From Apoda limacodes (taxonomy: Eukaryota; Arthropoda; Insecta; Lepidoptera; Limacodidae), in NCBI GenBank assembly GCA_946406115.1, contig OX291549.1, positions 17,817,901 to 17,881,900 of the forward strand: DNA of 64,000 nucleotides. Direction: 5' to 3'. A model generated the notes under the pieces. It did no database searches. It saw only the letters and a program-made list of their open reading frames with translations, and was not told the DNA's origin. Positions 53,715 through 64,000 of the stretch are shown here, piece after piece. Made by a program: the position numbers and the translations under genes. The first letter of the stretch is position 1; the number at the start of each line of letters is the position of its first letter.

Positions 53715-54337
53715 TATCAGCTGGCTCAACAGAGCGAAGCAGTACTTCACGTCGGGGCAAAGGTTGCTGCTTTACAAGTCGCAAGTCCGGCCCCATATGG
53801 AGTACTGCTGCCATCTCTGAGCGGGTGCACCCGGATACCAGCTTGGCCCTTTTGACTCGGTTCAACGACGGGCTGTGAGAATTGTCGACTATCCCAAACT
53901 CACTTGCGGTATCGAGCCCTTAAGTCTGAGGAGAGACTTTGCCTCCCTGTGTGTGTTCTACCGCTTGTACAATGGATTGTGTTCTGAGGAATTGTTCGAA
54001 ATGATGCCCACAGCTACTTTCTACCATCGCACCGCTCGCCATCGACAGGGAATTCATTCTCACACTTTGGAACCAAAATGGTCGCGTACAGTGCGGTTTC
54101 AGAGAAACTTCCTCCCGCGAACCCTTGGGTTGTGGAATGAGCTCCCTGCCAAGGTTTTCTCTGAGGACTACAGTATGGGGTTCTTCAAAAAAGAAGTTAT
54201 TAGATTTCTAAAGGGTCGGCAACGCGCGAGTGATACCCCTGGTGTTGCAAGCGTCCATAGGCTACGGTGACCGCTTACCATCAGGCGGACCGTAGGCTTG
54301 TTTGCCACCATAGTGGTATAAAAAAAAAAAAAAAAAA
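53715..54337 (+). mobile_element. Jockey-like LINE 3' fragment
   Basis: This matches 30985-31606 of the BI-1 intron element through to an A tail. It has an in-frame TGA at 53818-53820 where the longer copy has TGG, followed by an open 131-codon tail frame from 53875. It shares this stop with the copy at 56201-56893. Confidence 0.85.
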
Positions 54338-54576
54338 GATTGTTGCTTGTTGGGAAAATTGTCTAGGGTGACCAAAAGTTAATGAAAAATAATGACCTAC
54401 ACAATTTTTTGGAAATGACTTTTTCAATGTTTAGATGTTTAGATACTATCTTTCTAGTTTTTCTAGAATGGATTTATTTACTAAAGTATTTAGGCCTAAC
54501 TATTTTTCAACAAGACCTCATGCAGAAATATTATGGTAACTTAAACGCTGGACTCCAATTTAAAGACACCTAAGGA

Positions 54577-55228
54577 TTCTGCAATATTGCAAAAGTTGAA
54601 AGGAACGTGTCAAACATGATATTTTACGATAAAAAGCCTTATTTATAAAAAAAAAATATGGAAGATTCAAATGAATAAACTAATGCCAAACCTTTGAATG
54701 TGGTGACACGACTTGCTTTCCATACACTTCTGCAACCACGAACTTTGCAGTACTTTCATTATTTTTATAATCAACTCTAAAATTCACATAAAAATCTACA
54801 AGAAAATTGGTAATCGAAGTATCAAAATAAACATCTATAATTTTGACAGTCATAACAGTCGAGTCAGTGTGAATAATCTAAAAAAATAATTGCTGTAGTT
54901 TAGGGTAATATATATATGCACCTTATCAGGCTCATACGCCTCCACTGTTTGTGCACGGGCTACTCTCACCGAGGGTGGTTTAGGTCATGTTACCGATCAA
55001 ACCAGATTTCAGGCCAAATTAGTTTGTCCTAGACCTAATGGGTTCATCCTAAGCGTGTCAGTATATACTAATTTAGCCCACGACAATCTAGTTTGCACAA
55101 AATACTTTAGGCTTAACTAGTATGGCCTAGGCCGAACTGAATCTGAATTATCTTTTAGATAAATTAATGCTTAAAATGAAAAGGCAACAATTACAAACAA
55201 CTTATATGATCAATATTTATTCAGACAT
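54577..55228. repeat. Dispersed repeat A, copy 2
   Basis: Direct-orientation match to 2487-3100 with small indels, ending where a minus-strand Jockey-like fragment begins (GCCTATGGACGCTTGCAAC), so the LINE piece probably interrupted it. Confidence 0.72.
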
Positions 55229-55385
55229 AGCCTATGGACGCTTGCAACACCAGAGGTATAACTCGCGCGTTGCCGACCCTTTAAAAATCTAATAATTACT
55301 TTCTTGAGAACACCATACTGTAGTCCATAGAGAAAACATTGGCAGCGAGCTCATTCCACTACCCAAGCGCTTGCGGGAGGAAGTA
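55229..55385 (-). mobile_element. Jockey-like LINE 3' scrap, minus
   Basis: The minus strand matches about 31370-31525 of the longer copy (CTTCCTCCCGC, GTGGAATGAGCTC, AAGGGTCGGCAACGCGC) with several substitutions. No A tail remains. Confidence 0.75.
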
Positions 55386-55564
55386 AAATGTTGATTGAGT
55401 TCATATAAGTTTAAATTATTAGCTGAGAATGATGACTGTGTTTTGCCAACTACTAGTGACTTAAAAAAAATCCAGATGTTAGCTGGATCCCCGTTTTTCA
55501 ACGGAACTATGGATACAGCGTCGTTGTGCGTTGTGCGTCCCTGTGGAACCTTCAGAAATTGCTC

Positions 55565-55745
55565 GTCATATCCTGCTTATTTCTTCATAATTCACTATTC
55601 ATGAGCCTTCAGTGCACAATTCTTTACACGCTTTCGTAAAACATTGCTAAAATATACACATCGAAACACACAAAATGAATTTAGAAGAATCAAACACGAA
55701 AAGACACCACTCCTTCTTAAGATTCGCGCCAAAACTCCTATCCAA
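55565..55745 (+). repeat. Dispersed repeat B, copy 2
   Basis: Direct-orientation match to 10075-10240, somewhat diverged. It lies between two minus-strand Jockey-like pieces. Confidence 0.7.
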
Positions 55746-55879
55746 ATATTATTATTTACTCTTTTGCAAAAAAAAAGAGCACTTTAGATTAATCTTATTT
55801 TTGAGTAATTACTTCAGGAAAAAGGTTTTATTCATTCGAAAATGTAACTGGCATGTAAGACAAGAATTCTTGCCAGCCT

Positions 55880-56165
55880 TCATACGTCCACACTGCTGTA
55901 CGTGGCCATTTTGGTTCTAAAGCGTGAGGATGAAGTAGCCGAGGGCATAATTTCGAACAATTACTCAGAACACATCCCATAATACAAGCGGTGGAACACA
56001 CACAGTGAGGCAAAGTCTCCTCAGACTTAAGGGCTCGATACGGTAAGTGAGTTTGGGATTGTCGACAATTCTCACAGCCCGTCGTTGAACAGAGCCAAAA
56101 GGGCCATGCTGGTATCCGTGTGTACTACATATGGGGCTGAACTTGCGACTTGTAAAGTAGCAACC
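55880..56165 (-). mobile_element. Jockey-like LINE fragment, minus
   Basis: The minus strand matches roughly 31025-31345 of the longer copy, including GTCGACAATCCCAAACTCAC and GCTCGG-region blocks, with a deletion around the FEMMPTATFYH codons. It lies head-to-head with the next copy. Because the two overlap in LINE content, simple twin-priming inversion does not explain the pair. Confidence 0.75.
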
Positions 56166-56200
56166 TTTGCCCCTATTCTGTCTTAGCGCAACTGATAATC

Positions 56201-56893
56201 CTTGGTGTTCACATCTCCAGCGATGTTCAGTTCCGAGATCACTTGCTAGACAAGGTAAAGCTGGCGTCCAAAAAACTTGGTGTACTCAACAGAGCGAAGC
56301 AGTACTTCACGTCGGGGCAAAGGTTGCTGCTTTACAAGTCGCAAGTCCGGCCCCATATGGAGTACTGCTGCCATCTCTGAGCGGGTGCACCCGGATACCA
56401 GCTTGGCCCTTTTGACTCGGTTCAACGACGGGCTGTGAGAATTGTCGACTATCCCAAACTCACTTGCGGTATCGAGCCCTTTAGTCTGAGGAGAGACTTT
56501 GCCTCCCTGTGTGTGTTCTACCGCTTGTACAATGGGTTGTGTTCTGAGGAATTGTTCGAAATGATGCCCACGGCTACTTTCTACCATCGCACCGCTCGCC
56601 ATCGGCAGGGAATTCATTCTCACACTTTAGAACCGAAATGGTCGTGTACAGTGCGGTTTCAGAAAAACTTCCTCCCGCGAACGCTTAGGTTGTGGAATGC
56701 TCCCTGCCAAGGTTTTGTCTAAGGACTACAGTATGGGGTTCTTCAAAAAAGAAGTTATTAAATTTCTGAAGGGTCGGCAACGCACGAGTGATGCCCTTGG
56801 TGTTGCAAGCGTCCATAGGCTACGGTGACCGCTTACTATCAGGCGGACCGTAGGCTTGTTTGCCACCATAGTGGTATAAAAAAAAAAAAAAAT
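56201..56893 (+). mobile_element. Jockey-like LINE 3' fragment
   Basis: This matches 30900-31590 of the longer copy and ends in an A tail. It has the TGA at 56378-56380 shared with the 53715 copy and a private 2-base deletion near 56698 (GGAATGCTCCC for GGAATGAGCTCCC). Confidence 0.85.
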
Positions 56894-57210
56894 TTTGTGG
56901 CGCTATGATTGTTGAAACGAGACGTGTTTCGCATCAGTGTTTGACAGTTCTCTGTGTTTATATTTTGAGGTTTTTTTTTTCTGTAGTTTATAACAAAGAT
57001 ATAGAGTTTATGATGGGAAAATTAATTTTTCTTTAAAAAAATGCAGCAATATTTCATAGCAAAACCACTTAAATGATACGCTATAAGACAAAATTAGATT
57101 ATGATATGATTTTGCTTCCAAAAGCTAATGAAACGCAAACCGCTAACAATTCTGCTGTGAAGTAGTTAGATAGAACACCTTAATAATGTATATTCTATTA
57201 TCTTTCTTTT

Positions 57211-57470
57211 TTGTTGAATTATGTCACTCGTGATTTTATCACCACCAACGGATTGCGCTACGGCCATAATACCGCACTCTCACACCTTGTAAGACTCGGA
57301 CATATACTATTATCTGTGGACTCGGCATTATTTAATATAATGTATGTCCACACTGTAAACAAAAAGCTATGGAACACCTTATTTTCGATTGTCCAAAAAT
57401 TTTTGCTTACCCCATTCATTAAATATTTAACAAAATTTATCAAAACCTTTAATATTAAACTATAATTCTT
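57211..57470 (+). pseudogene. LINE ORF2 C-terminal Cys-rich fragment
   Basis: After a stretch reading TNGLRYGHNTALSHLVRLG, the frame shifts to CPHCKQKAMEHLIFDCPKIF, a zinc-knuckle-like tail (C-x2-C-x7-H-x4-C) common at the C-terminus of Jockey- and R1-like ORF2 proteins. It is truncated on both sides. Confidence 0.6.
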
Positions 57471-59924
57471 TTGAATGCATTAATATGTCCCTCACCACTT
57501 AGTATAGTCCGTTCTCACTCTTGTTTGTTTGTTTTATAAGTTGTGATGTCCTTTTTGTTTTAGGTAAAACAATCCAGAATTTCCCAGTTGAGCCAGAGGC
57601 CGTAATCTTCCTTTTTTATATCTTTTGCAACATGTGTCCCTTTCATCACCGAACTGGCGAAATGTTTTGGCTTAGACCGAAATGAAAGCAATTCTTCAAA
57701 CAGATTACTGTTGGCCAGTAAATTTAGTGATGTCGAAGGGCGTGATTTTTTAGCTATTACGATTGCATTTGCTTTCGTTCTGTCTCTTACTGTTTTGTTG
57801 AAAAATCTTTTTGCAAACCTTCTGTCAGTTGCGAAATTTGCTTAAGTTGCGAGAAATTGCAAGCTAAGAAAACAGGCCCGAAGTGTGTAATTCTTTATCC
57901 CGCCCGCCGCGTCGCCACTTGATCATTTATTTAAAAGATACGAATACCTTTACACCGCTACCACAATATAAATAAAGTGATATTGAGTGAAAAATACATT
58001 GTAAAAATCAAAATAAGGGCATGACCTAAAGGTCTCAGATACCAAGTCATTAAATTACAAAAAAAAAAATATATAATACTAATTACCTTATCTGTGCTAA
58101 TTACTATTATATGTGCTCGTGCTTTTAAGTTAATTTTTATCCTTGACTGCCATTCTCTAAGAAAAGAAAGAAAGAAATTTTTATCCTAGAACACTGTTTT
58201 GAACCAAAAATGAAGAAAATATGCAAATGAAAAAACGTTAATCATAACAATGGCAGATACCATGGTCAGCATAAAGTTTTTAATGTTCCTTTTAATTGGC
58301 ATATATATCATACTACCCGGCATAATTATAACCTCCAATAATAATATTATTTGTGTTCTAAATTACTTTTACTCTTTGCCGTGCCATATTTACCGAGGTA
58401 GTTGACTTTCGGCTAAATCTAGTGCGTTGCTTTGTCAACAGTTCATTTGCTGTCGTCAAAGGTGTCAGTGTTTTATTACACCGGTCTTTGTCTTGGCTTA
58501 GCATGACTGACCGACGTGAGTGCCGATATTAGACTTAAAAATATCTTAAGTATAGTTTTTATTCCATGCTCCTGATGCGGCAGTGCTACACTAAACTGCT
58601 TTGATACAACTATGCTTGACTGACAGTTACACCTGTCATCGGTCTAAAGTTGGTTTTATAGCCTACTGTGAGTGTGTGGTTGTGGTTGGCCGTGCATCTT
58701 CATTTGGTGCTCTCGCCACTTTGAAAGAATTTTACGACAAGGATGAATCAAAAAACTAAAGATGTTGTTGCTTGTATACAAGACCTATGTTTTTAATGTT
58801 AAGGGCATAATTTTGGTACTGGTAGGTTTGGTACGATTTGATGACCGCTTTTCATAATGCGAACCGTAAGCTTCATGCCACCAAAGTGGTATAAAAAAAA
58901 CAAATACTATGGATTAAGGAGTCTTAACATTCTGTTGAAAGTTTGTATGAAAACTGTATCAATATTATCATATTTATATTTATCTGATTTTTTTACATTT
59001 TTAATGTTTATATTACTATAGGAATAAACTAAGGGTTCCAAAAGGCAATTTTAAGTTTTTTTCAAAGTCCTGCATTTTGAAGTTAAAAGCATGTAATTTG
59101 ATATTGATGTCAAATATAAACTTAATATTTATTTAAATATAGAAATAAATACTGTTATAGGTTTTCACACTGGTATTGATTGTATTGAGGTTAGAAAGAG
59201 AATGGGACTGAAAACAGAAAAGATAATTTTACACACTGACTGCGAAGCAGATAGAGAGCTGTATGAATGTATGTGTGTTTTTTTATCAAGCCATTATCTA
59301 CTCAAATCCTTGATATATGTAGGTAAAAGTATTATTTGGCATACTGTATGCTAAAAATGAAGTTTTACCTATGTTGTATACTTATATACATATATAAATA
59401 TATATTTTAGAGTTGTTTGACTTTTATTAAAATATCAGTAATACTATTATCACTGAGCTCTATTACCTATACGAAACTGGACAGGCTATGCTTAACCAAA
59501 TGACAGATATTTGTACCAATTTTAAGCAAACCAGCGAGCATCCAAAAGATGCTATAGTTCCAGTTCTGTGGATGCTAACCACTACCACTATCATAGTTTT
59601 GAGTGCCAAAATGGCGAAAGCAAATTGCCTCATTATAAAGTTTTTTATGGCCTTTCTAGAGTCTATATATAGTATTTACATTTTAGCTGTTCCTAGTGGT
59701 AGGTTACTGCTCTGGTCCTTACAGTTGTGGCATGAAGTTATATAGCCTAGACTTTTCCTCAATTAAAGAGCTAGTATAATTAATTAGATTACCAGTTCCG
59801 AGACTAACATGTTTAACCATTCACTAGTATACAGTTTATTATAATCAACATAATTATATTTATTATAGTGTGTATTGGTTCATACATGATAGCATACCTA
59901 CTACTATGAACTTTTTGATTTCAG
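57471..59924. other. Intergenic upstream of the first mapped SMPD4 exon
   Basis: This 2.4-kb stretch should contain the SMPD4 promoter and initiator exon. Two weak initiator candidates exist: AACAATGGCAGATACCATG before GTCAGC (about 58248-58265, phase compatible) and ATGACTGACCGAC before GTGAGT (about 58503, good donor but wrong phase for a direct join). The part at 57720-57790 is inverted relative to about 27500-27550 (shared TTTTTTAGCTATTACGATTG). A LINE tail lies at 58850-58900. Confidence 0.45.
58845..58902 (+). mobile_element. Jockey-like LINE tail only
   Basis: TGACCGCTTTTCATAATGCG, then ACCGTAAGCTTCATGCCACC and AGTGGTATAAAAAAAA, match the last 50 bp or so of the Jockey-like 3' UTR and its A tail. 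It is a very short truncated insertion or a SINE sharing that tail. Confidence 0.65.
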
Positions 59925-62900
59925 AGTCAATTTTATGCCTCCCTTGCATTACCATTAGCAGAGAGAATAGCAAAATTGACACAAATAATTGATCAATCAA
60001 GCCCAAACAAAGACTTGCAGTCCTTGTTTCCACAACTAATTAATAATATATTTGGAGTGTCATTCAACAGTGGCTGGGGATTACGTGCAATCACTTTTGA
60101 TGCCAACAGATATGAATCTGAACTTCTAATGGGATTTCTTGAACCTCAAGGGCCTATATTTCGTTTATGCTATAAGCTTTTGTCTGATCCTCAGTTGAAG
60201 TATAATTTGCCATTAAATATTTTGCCTGTAAGTATTTTAATTTAACTTTTAATTAACCTTTATTAAATTTGCTATAATTTTATGTTTTCTCATTCAAGTC
60301 CTCATCCGCACATGGTATGCATACACACCCAATCCTTTTTTTTAACCTAAATATAAATGCATGAATCTGAAATGCAAAACTACATGATGTACAATAGTCT
60401 ATAGTGCAAAGAGGATATTCACTCTATAGGTGCACATTGAAAATAAAACTTACAGCCTTAAGCTTAACCTAAAAAATATTTAATTTATTTGCCAGGGTAA
60501 TGATTTCTAGAAATGGGTCAGCTTGCATTACATTTGTGCCAATCAATTGTAGCAGATTAAGGCCTTATTTACATTTGTGAGATTTACTACAAATGCATGT
60601 GTCAGCTGAGATAAGACACACTGCAAAAATAGTTAGTGCCCTTATTATTGGATGCCATCAAATTTTTGTTTACATAACCATTGGTGCGTCTGTTTGCTAA
60701 CTTTTTGTACAATGAAAATTTAAATTCCATTGTGTGGAGTATCATTAACATTTTAATACTTATAACCAAAATACTTAGGATATCCGCAATACTTATTTTC
60801 TAAGGAAACTTAAGAGGCAGAAAACTTGAGTAAAAACAAGGATGGCGCCATATGTAACAAAGGTACGTGAGTAGTGCATCTACATCTCAACTCACTGAGG
60901 TTTTTAATCGAAATACTAGAAAAAAAATTATTCTTTATTATATATCATTGTAATCAAAAAATGCTTTTTGTAAGAATTTAAAGCACTAAGCAGTAACGGC
61001 TATGCTATGGCAAAATTGTAAAATAATTGCACTTAAAACTTTGAAGATTTCTTTGCCAAAGAATTTAACAAAAAACGAAAAAAGGCGTTAGTTAAGGTTT
61101 AGCTCATCAGTCATTTTAGTCAGAGTCAGAGAGAAAGAAATCTTTGCCAATAGAAAGAAATAAATAATTTAGGTAGTATAGCCTCTTAACTAAATGTGTG
61201 CAACACCCAAACTTGGCTGTTTTTTTCTTTCTAGAATATACATATATTTGTGAATTGTAGATAGCACTTCTGCGGCCACTTGAACTTTAAACAGAATGGA
61301 TGTTATGTTAGTGTACTATGTATTTTAATAACTGCTTTGTTTTTTAAGCTTGATTCTAAGTTACATTTTGTTCAAATTACATTGTTTCAGGCAGATTTGC
61401 AGATTAACATAGAGAAAGGAAGATGTGCTCAGTTTTATGCTGAAATGATAAGTATGGATTCCATATCAATGAATGTTGTTGCATTAGCCCTCAGTATCCT
61501 TTTCTACGTGTATTTTTAATTGTACAAATTAGCAGAACATGACTTTGAGAACGCCCCGGCGCTATGAGCGACGCAAGCTCTTTGAAGATGTCGCGAGCGG
61601 CGCTCGGCGCCCCATAAAACCCTGTGCCCGTGTTTTGGCCGACGCCTGGCGCGGTAGCAAAGCAAGGCGCGCCACAAACGCCTTCTTAAATCTGCACAAT
61701 AACTTTTTTATCAATGTGAAATCAGTCGCTATAGATGTCACATCGCTACCAACGGCGCGTGCCGGCACCTGTGTCAATTCGTTTGAAAACACACCGAAAC
61801 TCAACTGTATTAGAACAAAATAAATTATACAACTAAGGTGGCAAACTAATCAAGAATTCACAATTCCTAAGAACACATCCCATTATACAGAACAGACACA
61901 AGGAGGAAAGGGTCAAGCTAGTGTTCAGGTGCACCAGAGATGGCAGCAGTACACATTCTGTGGCCAGACTTATGACTTGCCCCGCAAAAACCGTTGTAAA
62001 GTTTGAAACACTGCTTCGCTCTGTTGATCAATCTAATTTTTTTGAACGCCAGCTGTACCTTGCCTTGCAAATGATCTCTGAACCCAAATCCCAATGCTCT
62101 TGGAGATAGTGAGGGGTTAGTTCTGGAATTGAGGGACCTCAGGGAATGGTATTTCCTTAGCGGTGAACGCGAATCGTCTCCCTGGAAGACTTCATGAGAT
62201 TTAGCCGCCAGAATAAGCTAGGTTTCAGAAAGACTTCAGTACCGTAGATTACATCCCTACTGTATGCGGCAGATTATACAAAAAACTCAAGTGTATAATC
62301 AGCCGCTGTGTATGGCATTTGTAGACTACGAGAAAGCCTTCGACTCCATCGAAACCTGGGCCGTGCTAGTTTCTTTGCAACGATGTCGTATAGAGTGGCG
62401 ATATATTGTGATGCTGCGATGTCTTAACAACGCTGCTACGATAACCGTTCCAGGACCATAAGATAAATGCCATCCCGCATTAAGAGGTGTAAGACGGGGA
62501 ACTCATATCCCTGAAACTGTTTACCAACGCACTAGAAGACGTCTTAAAACCTTGGACTGGGCTGGGCGGGGCATAAAAATAAACGGAAAATACATCGCAC
62601 ATCTAAGATTTACCGACGACATCGTTATTATCGCAGTCATTGGAAGAACTGAGCGAAATGTTGCACTACCTAGATGAATCCTCTCAATGAGTGGGCCTTG
62701 GCATGAATTTGGACAAAAGTCATGTTCAACCAACACGTCGTGCCAATGCCAGTATACGTCGCCGGCATTTTACTCAAAGTAGTCCAGGATTATGTGGACC
62801 TGGGACAGAAAATCGAACTAAGCAGGAACAATTTTTAGAAGGGGCATTCAGCTATAGTGGGCAGCATTTGGTGGGCTGCGTCAAGTCGCCTATAGCGCAG

Positions 62901-63647
62901 AGTCCGAAAACGAAAATCTTTGACCAGTGCGACCTATCTGTCATGTCTTACGCCGCCTAAACGAGGACATTTACAGCAGGGCTGGTTCATAAGTTCAAAG
63001 TCGCTGAGGGTTAGAATCCGAAATGAGGATATCCGGAAGAGAAATAAAGTCACCGACATAGCTCTCAGAATTAGCAAGCTATAGTGACCAAAAGCGCCGC
63101 GACACTATTTTTTTTAATTCTTAAAAGCGTGACTCTGTGAGTCCCGCGCGGGACATTTCATTTTAGGCTCAAAATCAAGACGCCCTGCCAAAAGCGGTCA
63201 CTTAAGCACTTGAGATATCTATATGTGAAAACATGTACATGGTCTTTTATAGAATTAAATCACTTTATGTTCTTCCAAAAAAAACGAAATAAAATAGTTA
63301 TATGATTAATACTCTTAATTCCCCTTAATTTAATAACAATGAAAAATATCTTAACATTTTTTTATGATAAGTGCTGTGTGCTGTTTTATTATTGCATGTA
63401 CCATGAAAAATCCTTAACTTAACATATCAGATCCATTTGACTACTACATATTTAATTTTGCCTTACACTTAGTAAACAGTGCTCAAAACAAGAGTTCGTG
63501 GGAAAAGTGGAATAGTGTCTACCTGGCATTGGCATGTGACTACCTCGTTCACTTTTTGCCAACTGATCCTAATACTCCAGTTTTGCCTCACATTCCTAAT
63601 TACAGCGGAAAAGTGCCAATGGTTGCCCACTTACAAGCAACAAACAG
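59925..63647 (+). CDS. SMPD4: Sphingomyelin phosphodiesterase 4 (nSMase3), 5' part
   Basis: Three plus-strand exons join in phase: 59925-60227, 61391-61493 and 63431-63647, ending in phase 2, so the gene continues past the right edge. The peptide begins SQFYASLALPLAERIAKLTQ and contains NNIFGVSFNSGWGLRAITF, LEPQGPIFRLCYKL, NLPLNILPADLQ, ALNPFDYYIFNFALHLVN and CDYLVHFLPTDPNTPVLP, matching the order of the N-terminal part of SMPD4. Family role: Mg2+-dependent neutral sphingomyelinase of the ER and nuclear envelope, hydrolysing sphingomyelin to ceramide and phosphocholine. The initiator exon is not identified; no in-frame ATG lies near the start of the first exon given here. It is divergent from DUS1L. 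Intron 61494-63430 carries LINE fragments. Confidence 0.88.
60228..61390. other. SMPD4 intron
   Basis: AT-rich intron without recognisable element ends or exons. Confidence 0.5.
61539..61823 (+). other. GC-rich 94-codon open frame in SMPD4 intron, unidentified
   Basis: Just after the 61493 donor, a GC-rich block carries an ATG frame of 94 codons rich in Arg and Ala, with an overlapping 80-codon frame on the other strand. Long frames on both strands are expected by chance in GC-rich DNA. No second copy was found. It is probably a repeat fragment, not a host exon. Confidence 0.2.
61836..62178 (-). mobile_element. Jockey-like LINE fragment, minus, in SMPD4 intron
   Basis: On the minus strand it matches about 30810-31250 of the longer copy (CGCGTTCACCGCTAAGG, GAGCATTGGGATT-like, ATCAACAGAGCGAAGCAGTG) after a short 3' tag (GTTTGCCACCTTAGT). 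It is diverged and internally deleted. Confidence 0.75.
62195..63085 (+). pseudogene. RTE-clade reverse transcriptase fragment
   Basis: The plus strand reads NKLGFRKTSVP, then RQIIQKTQVYNQPLCMAFVD and YEKAFDSIETW, an RTE RT palm, followed in other frames by LFTNALEDVLKPW and a degraded FTDDIV box, and ends with EDIRKRNKVTDIALRISKL, the region that begins the 1377-1685 fragment. Multiple frameshifts make it dead. Confidence 0.78.
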
Positions 63648-64000
63648 GTAAATGAAAATAAATTATTTTTCATCACACTTACTTGTAAACAGTGTAATTA
63701 CGTGCAGGCAAAGCGGGTGTTAAGACCTTAATTACTCCCACGGGCTTTTTCTTTGTAAAATTTACTTTTCTCAAAGCAAATTGTGCGTCTATAAAACTCA
63801 CGGGCGGTAATGACGCGCCTTTTCTATAAATTATTTATAAAAGGTGTCTGCTCAAAACATGAACTGAGCGTAAACTACAAGCAAGCAATTACAAGTTTTA
63901 ACTTTAGCCAAAACTAAATTGTCTAGATATATATATATATATATAGCGCCATCGCGTGGCGTTGTTTTCTTTACTTCTATTCCTGCCATTTCAATTGTGT
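63648..64000. other. SMPD4 intron at the right edge
   Basis: Intron start after the 63647 donor. The block 63710-63850 is an inverted relative of about 36360-36520 (CCCACGGGCTTTT, TGACGCGCC). A TA microsatellite lies at 63926-63945. Confidence 0.5.
63926..63945. repeat. (AT)n microsatellite
   Basis: About ten AT/TA dinucleotides in a row within the SMPD4 intron. Confidence 0.9.

Noticed and set aside
55880..56893. Twin-priming inversion of one LINE insertion
   Set aside because: The minus and plus pieces cover overlapping parts of the LINE, whereas a twin-primed insertion should be non-overlapping.
59488..59745. 85-codon plus-strand frame with hydrophobic segments upstream of SMPD4
   Set aside because: No motif recognised, no good splice pairing with the 59925 exon, and it ends in a stop. 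It looks like a chance frame in AT-rich DNA.
61539..61823. Alternative SMPD4 exon
   Set aside because: It does not fit the phase or family sequence; the A|GT donor at 61493 joins correctly to 63431 to give ALNPFDYY.

Overview
The window is eukaryotic and almost certainly lepidopteran (moth or butterfly). It is AT-rich, its genes are split by introns with GT/AG borders, and most of the sequence is transposon debris of types common in that order: CR1 (Zenon-like), Jockey-like and RTE non-LTR elements, piggyBac, mariner, hAT-type MITEs, and the dispersed repeat that opens with CCGGCCAAGTGCGAG. The order is assigned from gene and repeat character only; no database was consulted.

Five host genes can be assembled by hand from splice sites and reading phase. 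FTSJ3/SPB1 (minus, 5018-23532, 10 exons, 846 codons) is a nucleolar rRNA methyltransferase and 60S ribosome assembly factor. TMEM-BI-1/TMBIM6 (plus, 28791-35532, 5 exons, 234 aa) is an ER Bax inhibitor-1. A ZDHHC1/11-like palmitoyltransferase (minus, 39677-40735, 352 aa) has no intron in its CDS. DUS1L (minus, 41649-52815, 7 exons, 489 aa) is a tRNA dihydrouridine synthase. The 5' part of SMPD4 (plus, 59925-63647 and beyond the right edge) is neutral sphingomyelinase 3. FTSJ3 and BI-1 are divergent, BI-1 and ZDHHC are convergent, ZDHHC and DUS1L run in tandem, and DUS1L and SMPD4 are divergent. These are unrelated housekeeping genes with no sign of a shared pathway or operon.

Layout. 1-5 kb: MITE, RTE and CR1 fragments and dispersed repeats. 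5-23.5 kb: FTSJ3, whose 9.4-kb last intron holds a decayed piggyBac and a nearly full-length but dead CR1 element with two nested insertions. 23.7-28.4 kb: a GC-rich repeat carrying an ORF, a hAT element with perfect 8-bp target duplications, a dead mariner and a CR1 piece. 28.8-35.9 kb: BI-1 with a Jockey-like LINE in intron 1. 36.9-39.3 kb: a nested repeat block containing a 5S-rRNA-like segment and a second copy of the GC-rich ORF. 39.7-52.8 kb: ZDHHC and DUS1L, with inverted repeat pairs and MITEs in DUS1L introns. 53.2-58.9 kb: a nest of Jockey-like fragments. 59.9-64 kb: SMPD4 exons with Jockey and RTE fragments in one intron.

I found no CRISPR array, operon, phage or obviously new multi-gene system. 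The best candidates for something undescribed are the GC-rich repeat that keeps the same ORF in two diverged copies (23738-24070 and 37524-37895), the 5S-rRNA-derived segment beside one copy, and several small nested DNA elements defined by exact target duplications.
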